Source: Bdellovibrionales bacterium
GTDB lineage: Bacteria; Pseudomonadota; Alphaproteobacteria; UBA9219
Reading direction: 5' to 3'
DNA: 64,000 nt
Assembly: GCA_041662785.1 (NCBI GenBank)
Contig: JBAZRW010000003.1
Coordinates: 143,866-207,865, forward strand
Position numbers and translations under genes: made by a program. This document shows positions 38,131 through 47,205 of this stretch, piece after piece (the stretch's first letter is position 1; every line of letters starts with the position of its first letter). The notes under the pieces are model-generated. The model searched no databases and was not told where the DNA came from. It saw nothing but the letters and a program-made list of their open reading frames with translations.

Positions 38131-39705
38131 CTAAACATCGCTCTTGCCTTTTTGTGCTGGCGCGCCTTTGAAACGCGTCAGGATCTCTCCTAGTTGCATT
38201 GCGCCCGTTATATGTAATAGCACAGCATAGAAGACGGACGAAAGCCCCATTATAAGGAGAAGCCCCCCCATTTTGCTTAAAAGAGGCGTGGAATCGAATA
38301 AAAACGCCGTCCAGCGGCAGGTTAAAAAGGTCAGGACACTCATGCCGCCTGCGCTTATGAAAAGGCGCGGTAGGCGCTTTTTCAGCGTTTCATCGGCAAG
38401 GCTCTCACCGCGCTTTTGCAGCTTTCTGTAAAGGAGGATGACGTTAAGCCACGTGGCGGCGCTTGTCGCCAATGCCATGCCAACATGCTCAAGCCAGTTC
38501 ATCAGAAGAACCGCGAGGGTGACATTCGCCACCATGCACACAATGGCGATTTGAACGGGGGTCTTTGTGTCTTGGTAGGAGAAAAAGCGCGAGGCGAAAA
38601 TCTTAGCCAGCAGAAAGGCGGGAATGCAAAGGCTATAGGCCGAAAGGGTCGCCGCCGTCTCAACCGTGTCTAGATGCGTAAACGCGCCATGCTCAAAGAG
38701 CGTCTGGACAATTGGCCCCGCAGCAAGGCCAAGGCCAACAGCCGAAGGAAGGCCAAGAACAAAGCTAAATTCAATCGCGCGGCTGATGGTGTGGCGGATC
38801 GCGCCGCTATCGCCGTTCGTTTCATGCTTTGACAGGATGGGCAAAAGGGTTGTGGCGACGGCCACACCAATGATGCCAAGCGGCAATTGGTTGAGCCGAT
38901 CCGCATAATAGAGGTACGACACCGCGCCCGTCGGCAGCATGGAAGCCAAAATGGTGGTCAGCAGCAAATTGATCTGCGTTGCGCCTGCACCTACCGCTCC
39001 TGGGCCGATGTTCTTGAACAATTTGCGACCCGCCTCAGACAGATGCGGCCACATAAGGGGAATGTTAATCCGTGCATTACGGCAACTGATCGCAAGCCAG
39101 AGCGCCTGCGCCGCGCCAGAAATCACCATGCCCCAAGATAAAGCCTCGGCCACGTTCCAGCTAAAAAAACTGCTGAAAAGGAGGGCGGAAATCATCACGA
39201 TGTTGAGCATAATGGGCGCGGCGGCTCCGGGGCCAAAACGGCCATGCGCGTTCAAAACGCCGCTTTGCAAGGCGGTAATGGAGATCAAAAGCAGATAGGG
39301 AAAAGTGATGGTGCTGTATTTCACGGCTAGCGCGAATTTAATCGGCTCATCATGAAAGCCCGGCGCGATCAAGCGGAGCGCCCATGGCATCAACAGCATG
39401 ATGAGGATCGTAAAGGGAACCAGCAGCGCGATCATAAGCGCCAGAGCCTCACCTGCAAAAAGCTTGGCAGCTTCATCGCCGTGACGCTCTTTCTCTGCCG
39501 TGTAAAGCGGGACAAAGGCGGCCGAGAAAGCGCCCTCAGCAAACAGGCTGCGGAACAGGTTGGGGATACGCTGCGCAACAAAGAACGCGTCGGCCTCTGT
39601 CCCTGCCCCTAAAAACATGGCTGTCAGCGTATCACGAACAAAGCCCGCGACGCGGCTTAGCATCGTAAAACCACTGACAGTGACAAGGGCGCGGGCAAAG
39701 CTCAT
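38131..39705 (-). CDS. murJ: lipid II flippase MurJ
   Basis: MurJ exports lipid II across the inner membrane. The 524-residue protein has about fourteen hydrophobic segments and family motifs: MLSRVAGFVRDTLTAMFLGA near the N-terminus, FRSLFAEGAFSAAFVPLYT, and PLGIIGVAVATTLLPILSKH in the middle. Length matches the MurJ/MviN family. It starts 9 bases after the end of the prepilin-peptidase-like gene upstream. Confidence 0.95.
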   Translation of the reverse strand: MSFARALVTVSGFTMLSRVAGFVRDTLTAMFLGAGTEADAFFVAQRIPNLFRSLFAEGAFSAAFVPLYTAEKERHGDEAAKLFAGEALALMIALLVPFTILIMLLMPWALRLIAPGFHDEPIKFALAVKYSTITFPYLLLISITALQSGVLNAHGRFGPGAAAPIMLNIVMISALLFSSFFSWNVAEALSWGMVISGAAQALWLAISCRNARINIPLMWPHLSEAGRKLFKNIGPGAVGAGATQINLLLTTILASMLPTGAVSYLYYADRLNQLPLGIIGVAVATTLLPILSKHETNGDSGAIRHTISRAIEFSFVLGLPSAVGLGLAAGPIVQTLFEHGAFTHLDTVETAATLSAYSLCIPAFLLAKIFASRFFSYQDTKTPVQIAIVCMVANVTLAVLLMNWLEHVGMALATSAATWLNVILLYRKLQKRGESLADETLKKRLPRLFISAGGMSVLTFLTCRWTAFLFDSTPLLSKMGGLLLIMGLSSVFYAVLLHITGAMQLGEILTRFKGAPAQKGKSDV

Positions 39706-39714
39706 GAAGGCTCG

Positions 39715-40491
39715 TTATAAGTAAGCGTAGACAAACAACTGATAATACAGACATCCGGCCAAAGCCAGACACAAAGCAGGGGCAAAGGGAAACTCTTTCG
39801 CGCCGCTGATATGCTTCCAAAGAAGCCCCATCACCGCGCCTAAAAGGCCTGATATGACTAAAAACCAAGGGATCATGACGACGGGAAGCCACAGACCTGT
39901 GGCCGCGAAGAATTTGACGTCGCCCAAGCCTAACATCTCACGCCCGCGCCACTTGCTGTAAACGATAGCGAGTAAAAGCCCCATGCCCAAAAGGCCTGCT
40001 GACCCGACAAGCCCCATAAACAGGTCGCCTTGTCCGACAATAAGCCCCATCACGCCTAAGAAGCCGAGCGTTATATTCAGGCCATCGGGGATAATGCCAA
40101 AGGCCAAATCAATCATCGCAATGGCGGGGAGCAGTCCTAGCGCCAGACAAAGCGGGATAAGAATGGGCGACCAGCCCGCGATGGCGACGGCGATCACACC
40201 CAGCAAAAAGCCCGCCACTTCAACAACAGGTTGCATCCACTGCCCTGTTTTTTTACCGCAAGGGCAGGGGAATGTTTTGAAGGCAGGCCTTAAGAGCCAC
40301 CCGAATAGAGGAAAGTATTCATGCAGTTGAAGGGGCTTTAAGCAAAAGAAGCAATGGGGTCTGCGGCTTTCTCCCGGCAATCTATCGGCTGAGCGATAGC
40401 CAAAATGCGCCGCGAGAGAAGCCGAGACGAGGCCAAGCCCGCCTCCGGCCAGCAGATTGAAAAGAATTGTAAAAAAGTTGTTTTCTTCCAT
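39715..40491 (-). CDS. prepilin peptidase-like A24 protease
   Basis: The 258-residue membrane protein has the A24 peptidase aspartates: AMIDLAFGIIPD in the middle and LGLGDVKFFAATG (the GxGD motif). The N-terminal cytoplasmic loop contains a CFFC...CPCG cysteine set, as in PilD-type bifunctional enzymes. Eight or so hydrophobic helices follow. A site AGGTG precedes the ATG. No pilin or secretion genes are in the window, so its substrate must be elsewhere. It is tightly linked to murJ. Confidence 0.85.
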   Translation of the reverse strand: MEENNFFTILFNLLAGGGLGLVSASLAAHFGYRSADRLPGESRRPHCFFCLKPLQLHEYFPLFGWLLRPAFKTFPCPCGKKTGQWMQPVVEVAGFLLGVIAVAIAGWSPILIPLCLALGLLPAIAMIDLAFGIIPDGLNITLGFLGVMGLIVGQGDLFMGLVGSAGLLGMGLLLAIVYSKWRGREMLGLGDVKFFAATGLWLPVVMIPWFLVISGLLGAVMGLLWKHISGAKEFPFAPALCLALAGCLYYQLFVYAYL

Positions 40492-40599
40492 TGTGAATCA
40501 CCTGATTGACCATTGGCGCGAATACATATAAATCTAAAAAGAGCAAATGCCTATCAAAATGCCCGATTCTGGGACTTCCGCGATAACTGGAGAGAAAAC

Positions 40600-41349
40600 A
40601 TGAACAAGACTCGTACCTTTGCCTTCTTGTCTTCACTGCTTCTTGGTTTTTCACTTTCATTTTCGGCTCTTGCAGCGACGCCACCCGCCAAGCCGGAAAA
40701 CGTCATGAAGATTCTGAAAGAGAATAAAGACCTTAGCAAATTTGCCGATCTTGTGGAAAAAGCGGGCCTTGAAAGCGAACTCACCAGCAAAGATGCGCGG
40801 CTTACCATTTTCGCGCCTAATAACGCTGCGATGGATAAGCTTTCGTCTGATGTTCTGGATCGTGCCAAAGAAACCAAGGACGGTCTTAAAAACCTTGTTC
40901 ATTATCATATGATCAACGGCAGCGTCGTGTTTGCTACGAATATCAAGGGCCGCCGCGCTTCGCCTAGCTCGGCCAGCGGCGAGATGATTGGTTTTGACGG
41001 CATGGGCAAAACACTCAAGGTTGGCGAGGCGACCATTACGACTGAAGATTTAGGTTCTAATAATGGCGTTGTTCAGGTTATCAGCGCTGTGCTTGTTCCT
41101 GACTCGCTCAAAGATCCCAAGATTAAAGAAGCTCAAAAGGAAAAAGAAGAAGCTGCGATGAAGAAAGAGATGGAGGAACGCGAAAAGGAGACCGCCAAGA
41201 AAATGGAAAGTTCGGCTCCCGCTGCCGTTGCTCCTGTGAAAGGGGAAACGCCAGCTACTGCCCCTAGCGTTGCTGGATCCGCGCCCGTGGCCGCTCCTGC
41301 CCCCAAAGAGGAAAAGAAAAGTTTCCTGAAGGGCTTGTTCGGACGTTAA
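40600..41349 (+). CDS. fasciclin (FAS1) domain secreted protein
   Basis: The protein of about 249 residues has a signal peptide (MNKTRTFAFLSSLLLGFSLS then FSALA) and one FAS1 domain (VMKILKENKDLSKFADLVEK, LTIFAPNNAAMDKL, LKNLVHYHMINGSV, NGVVQVISAVLVPDS). The C-terminus has a charged coiled-coil (about residues 170-200, K and E rich) and a Pro/Ala linker ending FLKGLFGR. FAS1 domains mediate adhesion or binding. GGAGA precedes the ATG. A terminator follows directly. Confidence 0.9.
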   Translation: MNKTRTFAFLSSLLLGFSLSFSALAATPPAKPENVMKILKENKDLSKFADLVEKAGLESELTSKDARLTIFAPNNAAMDKLSSDVLDRAKETKDGLKNLVHYHMINGSVVFATNIKGRRASPSSASGEMIGFDGMGKTLKVGEATITTEDLGSNNGVVQVISAVLVPDSLKDPKIKEAQKEKEEAAMKKEMEEREKETAKKMESSAPAAVAPVKGETPATAPSVAGSAPVAAPAPKEEKKSFLKGLFGR

Positions 41350-41370
41350 GTGAGGTTCTTAGTTATCAAT

Positions 41371-41402
41371 AAAAAGCGGGGCTTATGCCCCGCTTTTTGT
41401 TT
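41371..41402 (+). terminator. terminator of the fasciclin gene
   Basis: AAAAAGCGGGGC (41371-41382) and GCCCCGCTTTTT (41387-41398) form a perfect 12-bp stem with a TTAT loop and a trailing T run. Confidence 0.9.
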
Positions 41403-41543
41403 GGTCGGAGAGAGAGGATTGATCAAAAACGCTCGCTTCTCGCGTTTTTGCCCGTCAAGCGGCGCCTCGTCAGCCTCCGTTCTTTCAGAACTACGGCGTG
41501 ACTGCGGCGTCCAAAACCGCCTTCGCAGTTTTGTCGAACCTCC
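41402..41543 (-). pseudogene. tRNA-Pro 3' tail broken in the T-loop by a structured element
   Basis: This is only the end of a tRNA-Pro: T-stem GGAGG, loop TTCGA, then (after a 114-bp insert) ATCCTCTCTCTCCGACCA with discriminator and CCA. These bases equal the end of the intact tRNA-Pro 200 bases away. The acceptor 5' half, D-arm and anticodon arm are missing, so no tRNA can be made. Confidence 0.8.
41420..41533 (-). mobile_element. 114-bp structured element inserted in a tRNA T-loop (type A)
   Basis: Read in the tRNA direction it begins CAAAACTGC-GAAG-GCGGTTTTG, continues with GGACGC and a hairpin around GTTC-TGAAA-GAAC, and ends CAAAAACGC...GCGTTTTTG then ATCA. Ends and insertion site match the element at 21614-21700, but stem bases differ on both sides in a compensating way. 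The middle is longer and unrelated in detail. Confidence 0.75.
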
Positions 41544-41570
41544 TTCTTCGGTTCGAAATGCTAATCTTTG

Positions 41571-41609
41571 ACCATTAAAAAAGCCCCCCTATGGGGCTTT
41601 TTTAATGGT
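41571..41609 (-). terminator. tRNA-Pro terminator, stem reaching into the CCA end
   Basis: ACCATTAAAAAAGCCCC (41571-41587) and GGGGCTTTTTTAATGGT (41593-41609) form a perfect 17-bp stem with a 5-base loop. The last four pairs use the tRNA-Pro ACCA end itself, so the hairpin overlaps the mature tRNA 3' end. Confidence 0.8.
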
Positions 41610-41682
41610 CGGAGAGAGAGGATTCGAACCTCCGGCCCCTGCCTCCCGAAGGCAGTGCTCTACCGGGCTGAGCTACTCTCCG
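41606..41682 (-). tRNA. tRNA-Pro (anticodon CGG)
   Basis: Complete cloverleaf: acceptor CGGAGAG/CTCTCCG, anticodon loop TTCGGGA on a CTGCC/GGCAG stem, T-loop TTCGAAT, and encoded CCA. Confidence 0.95.
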
Positions 41683-41864
41683 AACATGTACTAAAAGCTT
41701 AGGCGCGTGGTTATAGCGCTGTACGCCCTAGTGTGCAACGGTTCTTAAGCTCTATCGCGCCCGTAAAGCAAGAGCGCATGAAACCATTAACTATAATGAT
41801 ATGTTTCCTTATTCCTATGGTGTTGTTAAAAGCAGTCAAAGATCAACACGAGGAGCATATTCAT

Positions 41865-42782
41865 ATGGGTAAAAACAAGAAAGTCAGCCCGAAAGCGATT
41901 GCCAAGCTTAAAGAGCAAGGAGAAATTTTAGGCGCATTTGTCGACAACGCCCATGCTCTTTTAAGTAAAGTGGCGAAGACGAAGGATTTTGCCGCGCTTA
42001 AAAAAATTATCCCCATCCTAAGCCAAGCCATTAGGGCAAGCGGTCAAATGGGCGCGTTTAAAGAGCTCCCTTCTGCCCTAAACCAAAGGGGCTTCATCCA
42101 TGAATCATTGGCTTTAGATAATGCGTACATCAGCACGCTCCCGCGTGACAGCGCCCTTTGGAGTGGGATTGTTTTGCGCTACGCGACGGGCGCTGTAAAT
42201 CTACTGCCAAAGGGTGAAAGCCCTCTTCCTTATCTTTTTAGCATAGCCCCTTATCTTAGACGAAGTGCGTTGTTATCTCAAACAAAACCTCTCGTGGCTC
42301 AATGCTTTTTGCAGGCGGCGCGTCAGGCGACAGAAAATGGTCGCGTTTGTATGGAAGAAGTCGCGCATAGGTTATATAGGGGGGACACGAAGAGACAGAA
42401 CAGAATGGCAAGAAGGTTGGCGTGCGACACGATCAAATTTGCCGCTGATAATTCTGTTGCCTATAAGGCTTATCATGTGTCCTTATCGTCTGTTGTGAAC
42501 GAAAGAAAAAAACTACGTGATGCCATGAAAACAAAGGAGCAATTGGGCCTTGTTTGTTCTGGTCGCGAAAAACGCCGAGAGAATCTCTTGCTGGATATTC
42601 AGAAAAAAGCGGGCGAAGATTTGATGAGGCGCATGGCCAAGGATCCCGCCGTCCACACGGAACATCACTCTGTCCTTATCGCTGATGATGTCTCACGCGA
42701 CATTCCCATCTTGCGGAAACGATTCAATCAGATGATGAATAAAATACAGCAATATGATGTCCAAGACTTAGACTGGGGTTAA
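41865..42782 (+). CDS. hypothetical protein, helical
   Basis: I do not recognise this protein of 305 residues. The ATG at 41865 has AGGAG (41851-41855) at 9 bases and starts MGKNKKVSPKAIAKLKEQGE; an upstream in-frame ATG at 41778 would add a hydrophobic leader but lacks a site. The sequence is basic and mostly helical, with segments such as FAALKKIIPILSQAIRASGQ and a late ADDVSRDIPILRKRFNQMMN. There is no membrane helix from the preferred start. It stands alone between tRNA-Pro and a repeat, so context gives no function. Confidence 0.65.
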   Translation: MGKNKKVSPKAIAKLKEQGEILGAFVDNAHALLSKVAKTKDFAALKKIIPILSQAIRASGQMGAFKELPSALNQRGFIHESLALDNAYISTLPRDSALWSGIVLRYATGAVNLLPKGESPLPYLFSIAPYLRRSALLSQTKPLVAQCFLQAARQATENGRVCMEEVAHRLYRGDTKRQNRMARRLACDTIKFAADNSVAYKAYHVSLSSVVNERKKLRDAMKTKEQLGLVCSGREKRRENLLLDIQKKAGEDLMRRMAKDPAVHTEHHSVLIADDVSRDIPILRKRFNQMMNKIQQYDVQDLDWG

Positions 42783-42834
42783 ACCTACGGCAACGAACGT
42801 ATAGCCTGCGTCAGATAAACTGAATAAAAAAAAC

Positions 42835-42955
42835 GGGATCCCCGCTTTGCCCTTTCGCCCGCCGCAAGAGCGGCGGGACGAGGGCGCGGGGATGACGATA
42901 GAGGGTAAAACTTAAACAAAAACCCGTCATGCCCGTGAAAACGGGCATCCCGTTT
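42835..42955. repeat. REP-like composite palindromic repeat
   Basis: GGGATCCCCGC...GCGGGGATGACGA and CGTCATGCCCGTGAAAACGG...GCATCCCG are inverted, with longer imperfect arms outside (TATAGCCT...GATAAA on the left at about 42802 and its complement near 42975). No gene lies between 42783 and 43062. Confidence 0.7.
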
Positions 42956-43062
42956 GTTTTCTTTTTACATGATCGCTTTATCGGAGTTAGGCTATAGGTT
43001 GACGGACTCTATAAAAACACACTCGGCTTGCGGCAGGTGATTTAACCAATTCGGATTTTGTT

Positions 43063-44082
43063 CTAAAACCCGCGTTGGATTGTAAAATCAACGACGTTCA
43101 GCAACGCCGCCTTTATCGCACCATCGGGGAAAAGCCCCAAGGAATCGTGGGCAATTGCGCCGTAATGATTGGCGCGGTCCACGCTGTCCCGCAAAGTCCC
43201 ATGGCGGCGCATGATGTCAAGAGCATGGTCAAAGTCGCCGTCTCGTTGGATTTGATCCCCCATCGTGCGTTTGAAGAAAGCGCGTTCAGCCTCGCTGCCG
43301 CGATGGATCGCTAGTATGACGGGCAGGGTGATCTTGCCCTCGCGGAAATCGTCGCCTAGGGTTTTGCCCAAATCCTCTTGCGCTGCATCGTAATCCAGCA
43401 CGTCGTCAATAATCTGAAACGCAATGCCAAGGTTCAGGCCAAAGGTGCGCAAGGCTTCCTTTTCCGCTGCGGGCCTTGCCGCGATCACCGCGCCAATTCG
43501 GCAGGCGGAGGCGAACAACTCGGCGGTCTTGGCGCGCACGATTTCAAGATAGGCTTGCTCACTGGTCGCACTGTCGTTCTTGGCCGTAAGTTGAAGAACC
43601 TCGCCTTCCGCAATCACGGCTGTTGCCGAAGCCAGAATCCGCAGCACGTCAATTGAGCCGTCCTCAACCATCAATTGAAAGGCGCGACTGAACAGGAAGT
43701 CGCCGACCAGAATGCTGGGCTGGTTACCAAACAGAGCGTTGGCCGAGGGCAGGCCGCGTCGCAGATCGCTGGCGTCCACAACATCATCATGCAGCAGCGT
43801 CGCGGTGTGAAGAAGCTCAACCGCTGCCGCCAGTTTACGCTGACGCTGGCCTTGATAGCCGCACAGCTTGGCCGCCGCGAGCGCCAGAACAGGCCTTAGC
43901 CGTTTTCCGCCCGCCGCAATGATATGGCTGGCCAGTTGGGGGATAAGGGGAACCTGACTTTCCATGCGCTGCACGATAATCTGATTTGTCGCGGCCAAAT
44001 CATCGGCAACCAGCGCCGTCAAATCGGCCAGCGCATCACGGCGCGGCTCGTGGGGCGTTTTAAGAGGAATAATGGTAGCCAT
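43063..44082 (-). CDS. ispB: polyprenyl diphosphate synthase (octaprenyl type)
   Basis: The enzyme builds the long isoprenoid side chain of ubiquinone by condensing IPP units. The 339-residue protein has the first aspartate-rich motif in LLHDDVVDASDLRRGLPS and the second in QIIDDVLDYDAAQEDLGKT; the GGKRLRPVLALAAA segment is also family-typical. The chain length cannot be read safely from sequence, so octa- versus nona- or decaprenyl is open. It diverges from the methyltransferase gene with 60 bases between. Confidence 0.93.
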   Translation of the reverse strand: MATIIPLKTPHEPRRDALADLTALVADDLAATNQIIVQRMESQVPLIPQLASHIIAAGGKRLRPVLALAAAKLCGYQGQRQRKLAAAVELLHTATLLHDDVVDASDLRRGLPSANALFGNQPSILVGDFLFSRAFQLMVEDGSIDVLRILASATAVIAEGEVLQLTAKNDSATSEQAYLEIVRAKTAELFASACRIGAVIAARPAAEKEALRTFGLNLGIAFQIIDDVLDYDAAQEDLGKTLGDDFREGKITLPVILAIHRGSEAERAFFKRTMGDQIQRDGDFDHALDIMRRHGTLRDSVDRANHYGAIAHDSLGLFPDGAIKAALLNVVDFTIQRGF

Positions 44083-44142
44083 AAGGAACCCTGTTGTCGT
44101 AGCGTGGCCAAAGAAAAACGGTCAGGAAAAGACTATCAGCGA

Positions 44143-44913
44143 ATGATGGATACGACAACAGACAAGCTCCTTAACAGTCGCATAACGGTGCAGCAGCCTG
44201 CGAGCGGCTATCGCATTGCCGTGGATACACTGCTGCTCGCCAGCGCCGTTCCGGTGCAGGCAGGGCAGGGCGAGAAGGTGCTAGAGCTTGGCTGCGGTGT
44301 TGGCGGCGCTATGCTGGCTTTGGCGGCTAGGGTTGGCGATGTTTCCATTACGGGGCTGGAGCTGCAAGAGCCAATGGCCGCGTTGTGCGCCTCGAACATA
44401 GCGCTTAATGGCTTTGAAGATCGACTTAAGGTCGAGCACGGCGACGTTGCTGCGCCCGCGCATGAAGGCGCCGGACAATTTGATCACGTCATGATGAATC
44501 CGCCTTTTCACCACGGCAAGACCCACAGCGCCTCGGCCAATCCGTCCAAAAGGATGGCCAACACGGAAAGCGAGGAGGCGGATTTGTCTGTGTGGCTGAT
44601 GCGTGCGGCGCAGGCCTTAAAGCAAGGCGGGTGCATGACCATGATCCACCGTGCCGACAGACAGGACGAGATTATCATGCTGGCCAGCACGTCCTTTTCC
44701 ACAATTATCATCAAGCCCATCTGGTCAAAAAAAGAGGGCGGAACGTGCAAACGCATCATCATCTGTGCTCTAAAAGGGGAGGGGAAGGACGGAACCTCCG
44801 TGACAATTGCGCAACCCTTCATCCTCTATGGCAACGACGGACTCTACACCTCTGATGCTAATGGGATATTGCGCGAATCGGGTGGGATGCAGGTTAAGGC
44901 AGAAAATCGATGA
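44143..44913 (+). CDS. class I SAM-dependent methyltransferase, tRNA1(Val) adenine-N6 type (TrmN6-like)
   Basis: The 256-residue protein has the SAM loop VLELGCGVGGAMLALAAR, an acidic second motif LELQEP, and the catalytic NPPF motif (HVMMNPPFHHGKTHSAS) of N6-adenine methyltransferases. The N-terminal DTTTDKLLNSRITVQQPASG with YRIAVDTLLLAS is typical of the TrmN6/YfiC group, which methylates A37 of tRNA-Val. I start at the ATG at 44143; an upstream in-frame extension overlaps ispB and looks spurious. The site is weak. Confidence 0.85.
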   Translation: MMDTTTDKLLNSRITVQQPASGYRIAVDTLLLASAVPVQAGQGEKVLELGCGVGGAMLALAARVGDVSITGLELQEPMAALCASNIALNGFEDRLKVEHGDVAAPAHEGAGQFDHVMMNPPFHHGKTHSASANPSKRMANTESEEADLSVWLMRAAQALKQGGCMTMIHRADRQDEIIMLASTSFSTIIIKPIWSKKEGGTCKRIIICALKGEGKDGTSVTIAQPFILYGNDGLYTSDANGILRESGGMQVKAENR

Positions 44914-44983
44914 TTTAACGCTCTAGCCCGTGTATAAGCTCGTTGTACGTCGTTCTGGTTACCAATATAGGATCTTACTCTCT

Positions 44984-46528
44984 ATGGACAAAATTCTTAT
45001 TCTCGATTTCGGATCGCAAGTCACGCAGCTGATTGCGCGGCGCGTGCGCGAAGCGGGGGCGTACTGCGAGATTCACCCCTTTAACCGGACGGATGAGCAG
45101 ATCAAGGCCTTTGCGCCCAAGGGGATTATCCTCTCCGGCTCGCCCGCCTCGACCACGGAAGACGGCAGCCCGCGCGCGCCTCAAGCCGTGTGGGATTTGG
45201 GCGTTCCCGTTCTGGCCATCTGCTATGGCCAGCAAACGCTTTGCATGCAGCTGGGCGGCCTTGTGGAAAGCGGCCATACCCGCGAGTTTGGCAAAGCGGA
45301 ATTGCAAATCACCGAAAGCTGCGCGTTGTTTGAGGGGCTGTGGCCCACCGGCTCAACGCAGCAAGTCTGGATGAGCCACGGCGACCGCGTGACCAAGATC
45401 CCCGAAGGCTTCAAGGTTGTGGCAACCAGCACAGGCGCACCGTTCGCCTTCATTGCGAATGACGAGCGCAAGATTTACGCAACGCAATTCCATCCTGAAG
45501 TCGTTCATACGCTGGACGGTGCGAAGCTTTTGGGCACCTTTGTGCATAAAATATGTGGAATCGGTGCGGATTGGAGCATGAAGGCCTTTCGCGAGACGGA
45601 AATCGCCAAAATCCGCGCTCAAGTCGGCACTGGCAAGGTTATTTGCGGTCTTTCGGGCGGCGTGGACAGCTCCGTCGCGGCGGTGTTGATTCACGAGGCG
45701 ATTGGTGAGCAGCTGACCTGCATCTTTGTCGATACGGGCCTGATGCGCGAAGGCGAGGGCGAGGAAGTCGTCACGCTGTTCCGGAAACATTACAACATCC
45801 CGCTTGTCCATGTACAGGCACAGGATATGTTTTTAAAGGCTTTGGCGGGCGTCAGCGATCCGGAGACCAAGCGCAAGACCATCGGCAAATTATTTATCGA
45901 TGTGTTCGAGGCCGAGGCGCGCAAGATCGGCGGCGCAGGTTTCCTAGCACAGGGGACTTTGTATCCCGATGTGATCGAAAGCGTGTCCTTTACGGGCGGG
46001 CCGAGCGTCACGATCAAGTCGCATCACAATGTCGGCGGCCTGCCAGAGCGCATGAACATGAAGCTGGTTGAACCTTTGCGCGAACTCTTCAAGGATGAGG
46101 TGAGGAAACTTGGCAAAGAGCTTGGTTTACCTGAAACTTTTGTCTCTCGGCATCCTTTTCCGGGGCCGGGTCTCGCAATTCGTGTCTTAAGCGATATAAC
46201 CGAGGAAAAACTGGCTATTTTGCGCAAAGCAGACGTGGTTTACCTCGATGAGATCCGAAAAGCGGGTCTTTATGACGAAATTTGGCAGGCTTTTGCCGTT
46301 TTGTTGCCCGTTCGCACCGTGGGCGTCATGGGTGATGGCCGTTCGTACGATTATGTGCTAGGTTTACGCGCTGTCACGTCCGTTGACGGGATGACGGCAG
46401 AGTCCTACGCTTTCGATCATGCGTTTCTGGCCAAGGTGGCGACTCGTATCATCAATGAGGTGCGCGGCGTCAATCGCGTCGTCTATGACGTGACCAGCAA
46501 ACCGCCCGGCACAATTGAATGGGAATAA
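44984..46528 (+). CDS. guaA: GMP synthase (glutamine-hydrolysing)
   Basis: GuaA aminates XMP to GMP. The glutaminase domain has the cysteine nucleophile in PVLAICYGQQTL and the His/Glu pair in QFHPEVVHT; the synthase domain has the P-loop GLSGGVDSSVAAVL and C-terminal dimerisation domain ending GTIEWE. The ATG at 44984 gives the normal MDKILILDFGSQ start and 514 residues. Upstream in-frame starts overlap an unrelated leader. It is followed at once by a secreted hypothetical. Confidence 0.97.
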   Translation: MDKILILDFGSQVTQLIARRVREAGAYCEIHPFNRTDEQIKAFAPKGIILSGSPASTTEDGSPRAPQAVWDLGVPVLAICYGQQTLCMQLGGLVESGHTREFGKAELQITESCALFEGLWPTGSTQQVWMSHGDRVTKIPEGFKVVATSTGAPFAFIANDERKIYATQFHPEVVHTLDGAKLLGTFVHKICGIGADWSMKAFRETEIAKIRAQVGTGKVICGLSGGVDSSVAAVLIHEAIGEQLTCIFVDTGLMREGEGEEVVTLFRKHYNIPLVHVQAQDMFLKALAGVSDPETKRKTIGKLFIDVFEAEARKIGGAGFLAQGTLYPDVIESVSFTGGPSVTIKSHHNVGGLPERMNMKLVEPLRELFKDEVRKLGKELGLPETFVSRHPFPGPGLAIRVLSDITEEKLAILRKADVVYLDEIRKAGLYDEIWQAFAVLLPVRTVGVMGDGRSYDYVLGLRAVTSVDGMTAESYAFDHAFLAKVATRIINEVRGVNRVVYDVTSKPPGTIEWE

Positions 46529-46529
46529 G

Positions 46530-47135
46530 ATGAAGCATTCAGGATTCAGGATTCGGCATTCAGGGAAAATCCTGCTTGTCCTGATAGCGTGTTTTCTTCC
46601 CCAAGCCGCTGCTCATGCCGCGAACCACTGCTATGCGCCGGAAGAGTTAAAGGCGGAGCAGCTCTTGCGCCTGCATTCCGAGCTTATGGTCATCACGGTA
46701 ACGTGCAAACAGGGATCAACAGGCCGTGATTTGGTTCGACCTTATGTAGGTTTCACAAAACGTCACACCAAGGCTATCCAAGAGGCGGAAGCGACCCTTA
46801 TCAACTATTATGCGAAAGCCTTTGGGGGCGATGGAATCCCTAAGCTGGATAAGCTTCGCACCAAGCTGGCCAATGAGTTTGGGCAAACAATCGCTGACGA
46901 ATCAGCTCCTGCCTTTTGCGCCCGCGCCCGCGACAAGGTGTTGAAAATGTATGACGACCTCTCGCCAACGATTCTTGAGGACAACATACGATTATATCGT
47001 AGCTCTTTGAGCTATGTGCCTCAGTGCGCCCATAATGAGATTCAGACCGCCTCTGCGGATACTGAAATCGGAGACGAATCCCCCAGAAAGAAAGAGAAAC
47101 GGGCCGAAAAGGCCACGAACAAAGAAAACCGTTAA
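46530..47135 (+). CDS. hypothetical secreted protein
   Basis: The ATG at 46530 lies one base after the guaA stop. The product of 201 residues has a signal peptide (KILLVLIACFLPQAAAHA) and then a helical domain with cysteines at NHCYAPEELK and FCARARDK, ending in a Lys/Glu-rich tail. The DNA at the start holds short repeats of ATTCAGG (46537-46565) that encode HSGFRIRHSGK. I know of similar short exported proteins in alphaproteobacteria but no function. It probably shares a transcript with guaA. Confidence 0.7.
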   Translation: MKHSGFRIRHSGKILLVLIACFLPQAAAHAANHCYAPEELKAEQLLRLHSELMVITVTCKQGSTGRDLVRPYVGFTKRHTKAIQEAEATLINYYAKAFGGDGIPKLDKLRTKLANEFGQTIADESAPAFCARARDKVLKMYDDLSPTILEDNIRLYRSSLSYVPQCAHNEIQTASADTEIGDESPRKKEKRAEKATNKENR

Positions 47136-47205
47136 TTCTTCTTGACCGATGGCTCGTAATCGGCCAAAAACCACACCAAATCATGTCGCATGAAGTGTGT
47201 AGGTT

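Noticed and set aside
43924..44142. Upstream extension of the methyltransferase gene
   Set aside because: It overlaps the ispB start on the other strand and does not resemble any methyltransferase N-terminus.
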